DNA from: Edolisoma coerulescens
Taxonomy: Eukaryota; Chordata; Aves; Passeriformes; Campephagidae
Reading direction: 5' to 3'
Assembly: GCA_013397115.1 (NCBI GenBank)
Contig: VWZW01001293.1
Coordinates: 372,001 to 436,000, forward strand
DNA: 64,000 nt
The notes under the pieces were generated by a model that made no database searches, was not told the DNA's origin, and saw only the letters and a program-made list of their open reading frames with translations. The translations under genes were made by a program, and so were the position numbers. This document shows, piece by piece, positions 36,425-48,970 of this stretch. Numbering within the stretch: position 1 is the stretch's first letter; every line of letters begins with the position of its first letter.

Positions 36425-39079
36425 GACTTTAATATTGTATAGATATTTATGCCTTTCTGCATCCTGCTGATCACTTGTATTTTGATGGCTTTACTTTCTG
36501 TTGTATTGTGCTTTATATGGTGTGAAAACAAAGAAGGGTTTGTGTTCTGGTGACCTTCAGCTTTGACCAAAAGCTGCCACAGCACACCATTTAAAAAGCC
36601 AGACCATGCAGAGGAATTTATCTTTTAAATTTTAAGTGGTATTTCATTACTTCTGTCTTAAAGCAATGTGTTCTTCAGACATTATTTCATCCTCCTTATG
36701 TGCCAGAACAGCTCCTAACTACTCATATCACTACATTTGCAGAGATCATTCGCTCTTGTGGCAGAACAAACTTCAGGTTTAGGTGCTGGTTTATGTATTT
36801 TAAGGCATTGGCCTTTCTGCTTAGTGCTTTTGGAAATTCTGGATCCCCTTCACAGGGGAAGGAAGGCCAGAGAAACTGCCATCCCAATTAATTTCCATTG
36901 CATCCATCATCACTTGGTACTTCAAAATTCAGGCTCTGAATCTTTGAATTCTTGCTATGAATACTTGCTGGGTCACTGTGTTTGTTTTTGGTAGATCATT
37001 ACATTTGTTAGCAGTGGAACACACAGCTCACTTTACTGGGTCTGCTTTGCTACTCATAGCTAGACAAATTAATTTTGATTACAGCCTTCTCCCTGCTCCC
37101 CCAAATGAATAAAACCATCATGCTGATGGATTGCACTCAGCTCGGATACAAAAACAACATGCAAGATAATTCCACCTTACAACCCAAGAGGTATTTATCA
37201 CAAAATACTTTTTACACCCACTGAAAGAGGATTAAAAAAATTGTGATTCTGTGATAAGCAGAGCCATTATGGGCTTAAGAACTGAAGACACCAAATTCCT
37301 TGAGGAGCATGTCTTAGCTTTGTTTTCAAGAAAAGGACATAGGTAATCTAGTTCCTTAAACAAAGCTATGGGGTTTTTTTAGTAATTTCCTAAACTCTTC
37401 AAACTCTAAGTCTCTGGCTGTTCAATCATGGAAAATGCTCTTGTGCAAGAAGACAGGACTTCTGAGGGCTTGCAATGATGATGGCTCTGGAAACAAGCTG
37501 ATCGTATCATGTGCTCAGCATCTCAATTCACAGGAAAAAACATGTTCTTGTGGAGGGCCACTCTGTGCCAGACACAAATTCTCCATAAGGGCCATGCAAC
37601 TGACAGGCATTTTTTGTTGGTTTGGCAGCTGAATTGGAAGAAAATTAGAAAAGAAATTAATGTTTAAATGGGCTAAATATTTGTTTGGTTTCGATGCTTG
37701 AAACTAAAACACCAGAACATTTACTTCATACCAGGCAGAAAGTAAAAGGAAAGGAAAAAGCAAAGGAAAGAGGAATTAGGCTCATGAAACAGGAAAATTA
37801 TTTTCCAAGTTCTGATCAGTACTGCCTGGAACAAAACCAGTGCTACCAGCCCCAGCACCACTTCATATGGAAGACACAAAGAGGAAGAAGACCCCAGCAA
37901 ATACTTTTGGGGTAGAAGCCTGGCTCATTTTGGAAGTTTGCTGGCAGCTCCTGGGCAGCCAGCCCATGCCAGCAGTAACCTGCAAAACACAGTCAATCCC
38001 AACCGTGGTAACTAAAGCAAATTACAGGATTCCCATTTGCCTGCCTAAGCCCACACGAAAAAGGACACAGGGCTGACAACACAGAACAGGGAAGGCAGAG
38101 CAAATTCAGAAACTAAGGAGAAATCTCAGCTTTGATCATCATGAGTGATCGCACTACAGTTTCACTTACATGATTTATTTTATACAGGGTTTTTAATTGC
38201 TTGTTGTAATATGCAGGAGGTAGCAAAAACAATGCTTGCTTTCTGAGCCTAATTATCAAAAAAGACAGAAACATAAACGCTGCTTAAGAAAAGCATTGAC
38301 TTCCTTGAGAATATTGCTCCTCTTCTATCTTTCCTTGAAAAGCAACTGGCACCAAGAACTGTGACTGGGGCTTCCTGTGACACAGGCACAGTACAGGGTG
38401 CTTCTGGAAACCATGGTGGGAGCTCTGGCTTGAGGCTTTAAGGCTGGTCTATAATTATCATTGGTTTAAGACTATTGGATTACATTTCAGTGATCAAAAG
38501 AGAAAAATAATGCCTTAAACGTTTCAAACCGTGAAGCCTTGTGAACATGTTTATTCTGTATTTCATTTCCATCACTGCAGTAAGTTTGGAGCAATGTTAC
38601 TCATGTTCAACAAAGTAATAAATTGTATTCTTAATAGCTCTCAGTCACTTGAACTCATGTTCATGCTACTGAAAACTGCCCACTGCAGTTCCAAACTCAG
38701 AAGGTTTAGGGAGAAGCTAGGTGGAGTTCGGAAATAGTAATAAAGGTTAAAAACGGAACCAAAATTTGCCATAAGCATTAACCTTCTTGCAGCTCTCATC
38801 ACAGAGAGAGCAGACCAATAGAAAAGCACAAAATGAACACACGTAATGCAAATTAATTTTAAGGAGAGCTATGTGTGCGTGTAGATCCGTATTTATTTCT
38901 CTCATGTTCAATAGATTCTAGAAAAAAAAAAAAAAGCAGCAAACTTCAGACTCTGGCCTTAGGGCTTAAATGACTAATGATGGATAGAACTTTCCCTGCT
39001 ATTAATGTGTTACTGTGAGAAAGGAGAGACTAACAAAGACTGAATTAATGGATTGCATGACGCAAAAGTGTGGGAATCT
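36425..39079. other. First-intron sequence, nothing identified
   Basis: AT-rich intron with no supported exon, RNA gene or mobile element. Short open frames on both strands overlap and show no family motifs. Confidence 0.6.
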
Positions 39080-39350
39080 AATCACGGAAACATGGAATGG
39101 ATGGGGCTGCCAGGGACCTCTGAGATCATCCAGCCCAAGCCCCCTGCTCAAGGGTCACCTGGAGCAAGTCCCCCAGGATTGCATCCAGGTGGGTTTTGAA
39201 TCTCTCCAGAGAAGGAGACTGCACAGCATCTCTGGGAAGCCAGCTCCAGTGCTCTGTCACCCTCACACATCCATAAGCTCTTGAATTGTTCTTCACCCAC
39301 TCCTTGGCAGAACTCAACACATTCCAGTTGCTCTCCCACATAAACAGCAG
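39080..39350 (-). mobile_element. CR1 LINE fragment
   Basis: The plus strand reads CCAGGGACCTCTGAGATCAT, CCAGCCCAAGCCCCCTGCTC, AGGATTGCATCCAGGTGGGT, TTTGAATCTCTCCAGAGAAG and CAGTGCTCTGTCACCCTCAC. This is the reverse complement of the CR1 3' region, so the copy lies on the minus strand. Similarity fades after about 39270. Confidence 0.85.
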
Positions 39351-42108
39351 CTCCACCACCTTGCCTTGCTGCCCTGGCTTTCCTAGAAGGAGTGCAGCCA
39401 TCCATGACTGTATTCCCACCGTGTCTCTGTGGCTGCAATGAGATCATGGCCCTGATGATAAAGAGCAGAAAGGCAAAAGTAGGACCATTGCTGCCAATTC
39501 CCTTCCTCATTAATTTCTCATTGTTGTATTTAGCTTACTGCCCAGGAGTGCATCCCGAGTCCTGCAGAGGGGACTCGGGAAGGGTTTTCTTTCACAATAG
39601 CAGCCCTCAGGCACACGGGGCTTGACCCTGCTCCCATTCGAATAAATAGGAATTTGTCCATGGACTTGCAAAAGTAGGATATCTGTCTTGAAAGCAGTTT
39701 TTTCATATTGAAGAAACGTTAGAGCCCTGTTCAGTAACTCTTCACTTGTGCCCTTCTACTCTGAAATAAAGGTGAATTGTTGCAAAACAAGCTTGTAATT
39801 TATCAATACAGTTCTATGTGCGAGGCTCCTAAAAAGCAATTATCACCAGCAATGTATGATGTCAGCTGGTCTCTTATATAAAATTTGTTTCTGAGGCAAA
39901 CCCTCCAGAGTTTCAAGGGAGCTGCTTTTGACCGACCCTAGCTGGGAGATGAACAGAGAAAAGGAAGAAGGGAAATGGGAAGAAGAGTGACAGGGCCTGA
40001 TCTTTGCAGCAGAGGTGAGCACAGCGATTTGTGCTCTTCCAGCAGCAGAACTTCCTGTCACAAACCACAGGGTAGGAGCAGAACAGCACCCAGGCCACAG
40101 GACCCTTTCCATTTGCCACCTGCCCTTAAGGGGCTGTGGGACAGGACGTGGCTCAGTGCCACTGCCCTGGCCAATGTCCCTGCACTAGAGCAGTCCCTCT
40201 GCCAGCCCCTTACACGACTTCCCACAGGAATTCACACACTTGCCCAAACAGGGATGAGAGGGGCTGCAGCACGAAGTAATAATTAACAAATCTCCAACTC
40301 GTGCGTATAGAATCTCCTCGCAGAGCTGGCTCCAGTGATTGTTCACTTTCTGGCCGGAGTCCAGGCTTCTAAATCCCTGCCAATAGTATATCTAAAAATG
40401 AATTTCCAGCAATACCTTAATCAACAAAATGTTGCCACATCACAACACTTTACAGCGGGATCACAATGAACTACTCTTAAAACTCCACACAATTAAAAAG
40501 GGTAAAGAGCATTATACTGAACTTGCCTCTTAAAAATGGTTTCAGTGCTGAGAACAGCCACTCACTGATTTCTGCCATGACTTTTGCACTCCAGCCCTGT
40601 CAGTGACACTGTCTGTCTCCCAAGAGGCCAGGTACTGAACCAGTACCTTTATTCAGGTCAGGGCTCCTTAACCACTAATCTGTAAGGGGAATTGAACTGA
40701 CAATATGAATGTTAGAAGAATCAATTTCTTTTTCTCATTACAAAATAGAAATTAAACCTATCCTGTGAAGATGCTGTTCAGTTTCCATTAATTTCCATTC
40801 ACACATGCTTGACATCTCCCTCCTTTGGGATAAAAAGCTCTTCAGGACTATGAAATTTTGGGCTACAGCTTTCAAGTAAATTGTTTAAGCAGTTCAAGGT
40901 CTGCATTTTGGGACATTTGTACCTGTAGAAACAGAAATGTTTTGTATCTTGAGGATAGGAAGCTTGGTGTATTACCTTGGCAGCTTTCTGTACAACAAAT
41001 GCAATGGTTGTACTGAAAAAAACAAGACATGAACAAAGAACCCAAACTTAACTCTGGATTTTAATGCATATTGAACATTTATATTTGCCATTCAAGGTAA
41101 AGCATCTGAAGTGGATGTAATTTCCTTGGAAAAGTTTCTCTCTCTAGAATTTTGTCTATATTTTCAAATGTTAAAATGGTAATTACCTGAAAAGTGACAG
41201 AAGGGGAAAGCATGTAAGCTACATGCTTTACAAGACAAAGCTTTGTTTTATTTTAGTAAGTGTAATAATAATTGGGCAGTAAAATACTTACTTGAGTAAA
41301 TAAAGAAGAATTTAAGAAATCTTGATGCTGTTAAGATACCAGAGGGAAAAAAAATGCATTTTCCCAAATGTTCACCACAAAAACAAACCAGTCTAAGATG
41401 GGAGACAACCAGAGAAAATGATGCTCTGACTACCACAAGCTGAAAATTGTGTGAAAAAGCAGCCCTGAGGCTCTCATGTATGGGAATGCAACACAAATGG
41501 CAAAAGCACTAATCTATATCTTCCCACCACTTCCTTGCACCCTGACAGCTCTATTTGGACAGAACAGCCTTTCTAGTGGCAAAATTAATGGAATACATGG
41601 ATTTGGGAAAGGAAGGAATTGCAGGTGTCTATGAGTTACATTTTGGAAACCCTTGCCTCCAACAGGCTTTAGGTGATTCATTTTAACCCCTGTTAAAGAA
41701 AAAGCCTGTAACTGGAGAGGATTCACTGCTGTGAAAGAGCAGCACAGGAATGTCAGTAAAATGAGGGCTGGAATGTCTCCACCTCAAAAAAAATAACATC
41801 CAAAGAAAGAAAAAGAAAAAAAAGTTTTAGTTAGGAACCAGTCTGGCTAGAGTACAACAAGTCAGAGCAGCAGAATTGCATTCCAAAGTTTTCCTTGGTA
41901 ACTTCCAAGAGTCTCACATCAGTGTGAGAGAGGGCATTTTGCTTCTTCAGGTAAATTGAAACCCCGCTGCCTTTTCTGCTTGACATAGCAAATCCTTTGT
42001 GCAACAGCTCCTACATCACACCTCACTGCTCCTCGAGCTCCACTCCTGATACGACCTGAGGGGCTCAAATGGCATCCATTAGAATAAATAAAGTTTTATC
42101 AGTAACAT
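39351..42108. other. First-intron sequence, nothing identified
   Basis: Intronic sequence of mixed composition. A modestly GC-rich patch at about 39950-40270 has open frames on both strands but no recognisable product. No repeats are named with confidence. Confidence 0.55.
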
Positions 42109-42680
42109 GTTGAAGCCTCAGTTGTTTCTCTGGGCAGAAGGAGAGCAGATAATCCTCCACAGCGCTGCCAGGAATGCCCTGATGAAAGGAATGAGGGACT
42201 TGTCTTTACAAACAAACTGTGGGTCTGCTGGTAGATAAAACTAGCACTGAGAGATAAAAGAAACAATGGGAAGGATTCCACTGATTGATGAATGGAATGA
42301 GAGAGATTTGTCTTTACAAACAAACTGTAGGTCTGCTGATAAATAAAATTGGATACTGAGAGATGAAAGAAACAATTGGAAGAACCATAAATTGCATAGG
42401 AATTAAAAAAAAAAGGGAGGGGGTATACATTAGAAGTGGGTCTGTATTAGGTGTTTTGGGAAGTCTGTACCTCTCAAGTACCTCAGCCAATGGGGAAAGA
42501 GAGAGGGAAACACGGCTGGGAAATTGGGTTAAAAAGGAGGCTGCGCCCTCCAAAAATTTGAGAGACCCTATGGGAAATGCCCCATGGCCTCTCCCTTTAT
42601 TCGAATAAAGTAAGAGGACTCCTCTGGCTCCTTTTTGGACATAAACCCCTGGTGTTTGTGGATTAATTTTCCTGACACTG
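42109..42680 (+). mobile_element. Probable solo LTR containing a duplicated 5' segment
   Basis: The 3' half has LTR architecture on the plus strand: GGTTAAAAAGGAGGC (TATA-like), GGCCTCTCCCTTTATTCG, GAATAAAGTAAGAGG (polyadenylation signal), CTCCTCTGGCTCCTTTTTGG, then GTGTTTGTGGATTAATTTTC and CTGACA at the presumed end. The 5' half carries a 108-bp-period tandem duplication. A TG candidate start is at 42109, but no target duplication confirms it; the real left edge may be nearer 42366. The class is undetermined. Confidence 0.55.
42188..42390. repeat. Tandem duplication, period about 108 bp
   Basis: Two diverged copies share TTGTCTTTACAAACAAACTG (starting at 42200 and 42308), GGTCTGCTG, ATAAAA and CTGAGAGAT.AAAGAAACAA in the same order. 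The copies differ by several substitutions, so the duplication is not recent. It lies at the 5' side of a probable LTR and may be an enhancer-type duplication within it. Confidence 0.8.
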
Positions 42681-45600
42681 AGCTTTGCTGCTTGCAGTGC
42701 TTGGTCTGCAGACGAGTTACTGCCAAGAGCTCTGAAGCTTAGAACAATGCTTCATGTCCTGTGTTATGGGAGTCTGGTTCTTTATTAGGAAGTCTCTTTC
42801 TAGCTACTGAAGTATGTTTAGGAATACATCTTGTTCCTATGGAAATCAGGGAGAATTCTGCCCTTGCCTCCAAATAGAGCAGGAACAGACTCCCTGTCTG
42901 CAACATCAGACATCTTGGCATGAAGTGAGAAAATTGGGAGGGCCTGCAAAGCTTCACTGGTGTGGAAAGGTCAGCCTACAAATCAAGAGACTGCGGGAGA
43001 AGCGGGCAGGCTGCTGCACATGCGGAGGGGAGGCCTCTCCCTGCCTTATCCCCAGGGAACATCCCAAATCCGCTCCTTGGCTTCTTCCCCCTGCACAGCC
43101 AGGAGGAGCTGCCAGCCCATCCCGCAGCTGAAGGGGAAAGGCAGAGCAGCAGCAGCATCTCATGGCTGAGGTGCTGCTGAACCCCATCACTCTGAGCAAA
43201 ACAGGTATGGGAGGAACTCGAATTTTGAAGCAATTTGAGCTGATGTCTCTATTTTACAATTAAAAACACACCCAGATCCAAAACTTCCAAAATGAATTGG
43301 GAGTTTGAGAATGTGAATTTGCATGTGTGTAATCAGGCATCTTAGAGATGGGGAGAGGCGTCCCCCCAGAGAGCATTTTTTAAAACACAGATTTCTTTGG
43401 GTTGTTTCAAACTTGGGCCTTAAAAGCCTGAGTAGTTTTGAAATTATTATACGTGGTTCATTAAAAATATGGCGAGTAAATGAAAGGTCAAGAAGGAGCT
43501 TTTCTACATCTTCACGTTTAAGAAGTTTCATTTTTAAAAAGAACAAAATGACAGAAACAGGAGAGTTTTACATTACCACTGGTACGTAAAAACATATTCT
43601 TTGTTTTATCTTCAGTTTGGCCATTAAATTCTGATGAAAAGCAGAAGTAAGTCTACCATATATGAGAGATCACTTTAAAGGTCAGTTTTTCATCTGCAAA
43701 CCTTTCATACAAAACAATCTTGCCTCAGTCTAAAAGGCTGGTTTATCAGAAGTATTGATTATTAGGGTGACTTTGAAATGAAGACCAAACAAAAAACCCC
43801 ATAGCTAAATCAAGTACATCACCATTTGAAGTACAAACACTTTATAGTAGTTTATGAAGAACATCATTGAGCTCCCAACTGGAATAACAGAAACATCTCA
43901 TACCTTCCTAACACCATTACTCGCTCCTGTCAGATGAGGTTGTGTATTTTATAAGCTCAAAAAGTATACCTGGAAACTCACCTACCCAACCCTCTCCTAA
44001 AAACATAGAAAAAAAATCCCCAAAATGTTTCACTTTGGATATTTAGTGCTGGTCTCTGCCTTTCACGAGCCCTTTGCTGCCAATATGCCTATTTTAAATC
44101 CAAAATTCCCTTATTTTTCCATCCAGAAAACCAGTACATGCAACCTGACAGCAAACAGAAAGAGCAGTGATGAGCCATTCTTTGTTTTCAAGTCCTTGGA
44201 GTGCAGATCTGTGAACTTTTTCTCTGAAAGCTGTTTCCTCCAAATATGCTCAGCAAAATGAGTGTTAAGGAACTAGCACTGGAAGTAATTCCTCCACAAC
44301 ATCTTCACACTGATCTCCAACAATCTCACTGCCCCTCAGATCACTGGTGCATAGATGCACAGAGGACTGAGACAGGAAAAATGTTGGCTACCCTTTGTTA
44401 TTGTGCTGCACGAACCTTTTGCTGCTTCCCCAGAGATCTCCCTGGGCACAATATATGCACACAGCAAGACTCTACGCTCCAAATAAGCAACACTGAATGA
44501 TGATGATGAACAGGGGTAGGGAAAAGTTAAATCAGAGGGGTAAAGCAACTTGTCCAGCGTAGATCAGTTACAGAGAAAGGAGCTCAACCACCTCCTCTAA
44601 ATACTGGTCCAGTATCTTATTCATCCCAGGTGTGGGACTTGCAGCACCAGAGAAACAAAGAATATTAAGTCTATTTCCACATGGCAGCAAAGTTTGAGCA
44701 ATAGGCAGGTTGAGCAATTTGTAGTATCTTGAATTCGAGCACTGTTAGAAGCATTTTTGTTTACGAAAACCAGTGTACATTATATCCAAGTTACTGTGGT
44801 ATAATGTTGAGTAAAACACAATGCAAACCAATATCACTATCCATACTTATAGACATAGCCTTCATGTCTATGTACTTTTTTCCCACTCCCTCAAACAAAA
44901 CCCCTTTACCAGTGACAGGTTTATATACTCAGATGTCTTCTCACAACTTTAAGTGATTATTGTTCTGAAAATATCTACAAAAGTAATATGGCTTGTTACA
45001 AATTATCTTTCTTGCTGCCTGTTATCAGCCTTGAAAAACAAAACTTAGAATTCCTCCCCCCCCTCCCCCCCCCGCCATGGCAACTAGGGTCTGAAAAATG
45101 AACTGGCATATCTGTTGCTCTTACTACCACCAAGAATAAAACACTGAGCTTTACAGAGGATGTAAAGCACAGAGTAAAATCTGGATCACTTTCTTTCTAC
45201 TTGTATTGACTGTGCAGCACTAAGCAGTAAAAATTTAATCATTCAGCAAGGATATTTAAGTCAATGACATCCAAAGGAGACAAGACGACAACTAAGATTT
45301 CTTTTCTTTCTTTCTATTCATGGGACTGTCATAAAGTTGCTTCACTGGTAACTAGTGGCTGGTGATGGTCCTCATCTCACAAGAATATTTTCAGACAGGT
45401 ATCTCGCTACCGGGTTGCTAAAAAACAGAATACAAAAGTCAAGGTCACAGGCCTTAGGGGTATTTCAGTTAAAGCTTGAAGTGTGATTTGCCTACTCTAA
45501 TGCATCTGGAATGAGGCATGTGTTTTAGCACTTTGCTGGACTGAGCTGAGGATAGACTCTTTCTCACAATATGAGAGAGACAGTTATTTTATAACAATTT

Positions 45601-46890
45601 ATTCACTCCGAAGGAGTGTTTCAAGCAAGAAGAAAGAATGTATGCTTCATACAGAAGTTCCCCTACTATTATAACTTCCTACTCCTGTAATCTGAAACAG
45701 TCACAGCTGAACATCTCTCGGGCAGTATTTCAGAACTGAATATTTTAAAACATTCCTTACACACTCACAATGCTTCTCAACATAACACTATATATTAAAC
45801 TGTCTCTTGCAAAACTGTGAACGTTTAGAGAAGAGTTTCAGATGTTTAACCTAACATATAATTGAGTGAGAAGTGTGTGTTTGCTCATTCTCTCTAAAAA
45901 AAAGCTTTTAAGCCCCTCTCAGGTTGCAATACTGAGGCAAGTGATCAAGACTGTCATTCAGTTTTACAGCATTTTCTTTCCTTACTCTTGCATCTTCTCA
46001 CTGCATGTGTACTCTTTGTGGCAGTGGTTATTCCTACACATTTCAGAAAGCTAAAGACTCTCGTTTTTACCTGACTGTGATGAAGTTAGCCCAGGAAAGC
46101 AGTTAAAAACGGCATTAGAATCCCTGTTTTCAGCTGGATGGCAACAGTACATATCTTTTGAAGACCAGCAGGACTGTGTCATGTTGAATAAAGACTGAAG
46201 TTAAAAAGCGGGATTTTTACCTCTACCATTAGGGAAAAGGAATGTATAATACATGTTCACTCCTGTAACAGAAGACACTACACTCAAATACTCAGTTTTA
46301 AGAGTACTCCATCTTAGATAAAGTGTTTTGCTTGATTAGCTCAGAGCACAGGTGCAAGTGAGCGACATTTCCTTTTGTTGAGCAGAGTAGGGTAGGAAGG
46401 AGTTAAAGAGACCTGTCAAGGTCACACCACAGCACGGTGACAAAGTTACACAGGAAGTCACCACTGATGCCCAGCTCAGCCGTAGCAGAGACTTCAACAC
46501 AATGCTCCTCGAAGGGTTCTGTGCTACCAAATGACACACAAGCAAAAAGACAAGTCACATCACAGTTTTTAGTACTAACACGTCTCAGGAGTACTTTGAA
46601 CACGAGCCAAGTCAGACCACGTCTTAGTTTGAGCTCTATAGCTAAACCAGGTAATGCAGCAGAACAACTACTCAGAAACCTTGTATAACTCTCACACTCG
46701 CTTAATCACATCCACGTAGCGTTAATTAAGTCTGGGGAAATCGTTGCGCGTTGGAGGAAAAGCGGAACAGGGGCCACAGGATCACTCAGGGTTTATTTGC
46801 TTGTTTTTGTCCCCGGTGACAAAACACGATACTAGTACGAATATGAAAAGAGAGAAAATCGGGCACACGGATAACCCCGAAGGCTCCGAG
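42681..46890. other. Distal first-intron sequence downstream of the promoter
   Basis: Intronic sequence approaching the CpG island. It includes a GC-richer patch at about 42950-43190 (ORFs on both strands, no known product) and a C-rich tract at 45056-45073. I see no supported exon. Confidence 0.55.
45056..45073. repeat. C-rich low-complexity tract
   Basis: An interrupted poly-C stretch (C8 T C10). The opposite strand is a G-tract capable of forming a G-quadruplex. Confidence 0.75.
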
Positions 46891-46897
46891 GGGTCCC

Positions 46898-46911
46898 GTT
46901 GTCATGGAAAC
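46898..46911. promoter_or_regulatory. RFX-type X-box at the CpG island edge
   Basis: GTTGTCATGGAAAC matches the palindromic RFX-factor X-box (GTTGCC ATGG AAAC type) at nearly all positions. It lies just downstream, in gene direction, of the presumed SHISAL1 promoter island. Binding is inferred from the motif alone. Confidence 0.5.
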
Positions 46912-47157
46912 AAGTCGCCACTAATGAGCTTTCCACGGCATGAGTGATTAATAGCCGAGTCCTGTAAATAAATATTGATTCCAAACCCAAACAAGACACA
47001 CAAGGACCCTGCCGCCAGCAGGGATCGGGGCGAGCAGCAGCGCAGCGCGCACACGCCGCGGCTCCCTGCGCACGAAGGGGACCGCACAAAGTTTGCCGAG
47101 CGCTGCTGCCACCGCGCTGCGCGGGGGAGCGACGGCGGCCACCGCGCAGCACAGCGC

Positions 47158-47177
47158 GGGCCGGGCCGGGCCGGGCC
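47158..47177. repeat. GGGCC pentamer tandem repeat
   Basis: Four consecutive GGGCC units (GGGCCGGGCCGGGCCGGGCC) inside the CpG island. The G-runs on either strand could form a quadruplex. Confidence 0.85.
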
Positions 47178-47624
47178 AGGCGCTCTGCCCCGCTCCAGGG
47201 GCCGGGCACGGCCACCGAGGGTCTCCGGCAGCGAACGGGGCAGCGCAGTCCGCGACCGACCCCCGCCCGGCCCGCACACCCGCACAGACACACCACCCCT
47301 CACCTTGCGCTAAGTCGCTGCCCGCGCACGGCCACTTTTCCCAACAGTTGCGCGGCGAAACCACGGAGGACAGCGCGGCTCCGGCGTGTGGGAGCGATGC
47401 CCAGGGCGGCGGAGGCACCTCCGACCTCGGGGAGCAGAGCACGGTGCTTCAGCCGGCGAGAGGGGGGAAAAGGCACCGATGCACAGGAGCTACTGCCACC
47501 TCCTTCCCCGGCTCCCCCATCCCCTCCTGTCTCCGCCCGCTTCTCCACCTTCTCTCTTCCTCCCCCCGCCCCCGCTCCAACCAGCTGCTCTCGCTCCACC
47601 TGGGCCGGCTCTCCAGGTGCCTCC

Positions 47625-47628
47625 NNNN
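47625..47628. other. Assembly gap of 4 N
   Basis: Four undetermined bases within the CpG island. The true length is unknown; GC-rich promoters often lose sequence in assemblies. Any feature spanning this point is unreliable. Confidence 0.98.
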
Positions 47629-48970
47629 GGCCTCCCTGCTCCCATACGCGTCCCCTACAGCAGCTGGAGCTCCGGGGCCGGTGCTCCGCCTCTCGCCGCG
47701 CTGCCTCCGCTGTCCCGCACGGAAACTTCCCCGGCCCCCGGCGCTCCTGTCCTGTGCGGAGCGGGCTGCTCGCCTCTGCCGGGGACATCGCTGCGCGGAG
47801 CCCTGTCCCGGCTCGGGGGCAGGCAGAGCCACCCGGAGGTGGCCACTCACCTCAGGAAAGCCCCGGCGGCGCCCTCCGGGGATGGGGGTGGACGCAGCGC
47901 TGGCGGCATCACCGATGGAGGTGAAACCTGGCGGGAGCGCGGGGCGCACCCCCTGCTCTCCCCTCTCCTGCTCCTCCTGCGGGGAGGGACGCGCCGCCCG
48001 GGCGCTGCCGGCACTGCCGGGCCGCCTCTGCGGTGGCCGCCGCCCGCCCCCTGAGCTGGGGGGAGGATGGATGAGGGAGGGGGCGCTGGCAGGGCGGGTG
48101 CGGCCGGAGCGGAGCCGTGCCGTGCCGTGCTGCTCTGCGGTGCGCAAGGATCGGCTTCCCCCGGGCAGGCTGGGCTCTGTCACCAGCGAGCGGGCGGCTG
48201 GGCCAGGAGGCGACAGTGCGGCGGCTTCCCCAGGGCTCCCAGCCAGGCGCTGGTCCCTGCCCGGCTACGACCCGAGCCCGCTCCCCTCTTCGTCTTCTTC
48301 TCCCTTCCCGCACGCCGCCCTCCCCTCCCGGTCGTTACGAGGGCACCGGGGATTAAGTGTACTTTCAATTTTAAGAGCATTAGATTAATAAACGGCGATT
48401 CGGTGATTTTAAATTACTCTGCGAGCATCCGGCAGCCTGTTAAGAAGCAATCCCCTCCAGGCACGGTTTAATCGGAGGGATCAGAGCGCGGGCGCCGCGT
48501 CCTCCGGTGCCTCCGGCGGGGCTTGCCCGGGGAGCCGCGGCTGAATGCCCGCCTGCTGTGGGTTCCTTAGGAACATCACTTACGGGAGAGCCCTGCCCGG
48601 CCCGGGAAGGCGGTGCGCGCACAGGTGCCGGCGGCAGGGACGGAGGGAGCGCCGGGAGAACCCCGGCCTGGGAGCAGCCCCAGAGTTTGAGTCCCGCGTC
48701 TCACTGGGCTGGGCAGGGGCTGGCCGTGCCGCTGGAGTTTGGCCGCTGGAGGAAGCGCACGTCTTTAGAGCAGCGGGAGCCTGGTTTCGGTACGGCGTGG
48801 CGCCAGCGGGCACACGGGCAGGCAGCGCGGTGCGAGCCCTCCCGGCGCTCGGTGCCATCCCCCAGCTCACCTGCGCACCCGGCGGCCCCTCGCTGCTGCC
48901 ACAGCAGACCGGCGGCTCCAAGACAAAGACTAAAGCAACTCCGAGATGGGAAGAGGAGGGTGAACACTGA

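Larger units (their letters stand above)
46970..48970 (-). promoter_or_regulatory. SHISAL1: CpG island, presumed SHISAL1 promoter and non-coding first exon
   Basis: About 2 kb of GC-rich, CpG-dense sequence in an otherwise AT-rich window. The nearest gene downstream on the minus strand is SHISAL1, whose start codon lies in an internal exon without a promoter-like context, so this island is the likeliest transcription start region. Three near-consensus minus-strand donors are visible: CAAG|GTGAGG (exon end 47304), TGAG|GTGAGT (47851) and GCAG|GTGAGC (48871). Any could end a 5' UTR exon spliced to the exon near 13757. Long open frames on both strands are what GC-rich sequence produces by chance. 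A bidirectional promoter is possible but unsupported. Transcript evidence is absent. Confidence 0.7.

Noticed and set aside
39126..39510. Overlapping minus-strand open frames of about 97 and 120 codons
   Set aside because: They translate the untranslated 3' part of a CR1 copy and carry no reverse-transcriptase motif.
47449..48183. 244-codon minus-strand open frame in the CpG island
   Set aside because: Same strand as SHISAL1, but crosses the N gap and shows only GC-driven low-complexity composition; the SHISAL1 start codon is clearly in the exon at 13725.
47093..48388. 431-codon plus-strand open frame across the CpG island
   Set aside because: It spans the N gap, is built of Ala/Pro/Arg/Gly/Ser typical of random GC-rich frames, overlaps equally long frames on both strands and has no recognisable domain.
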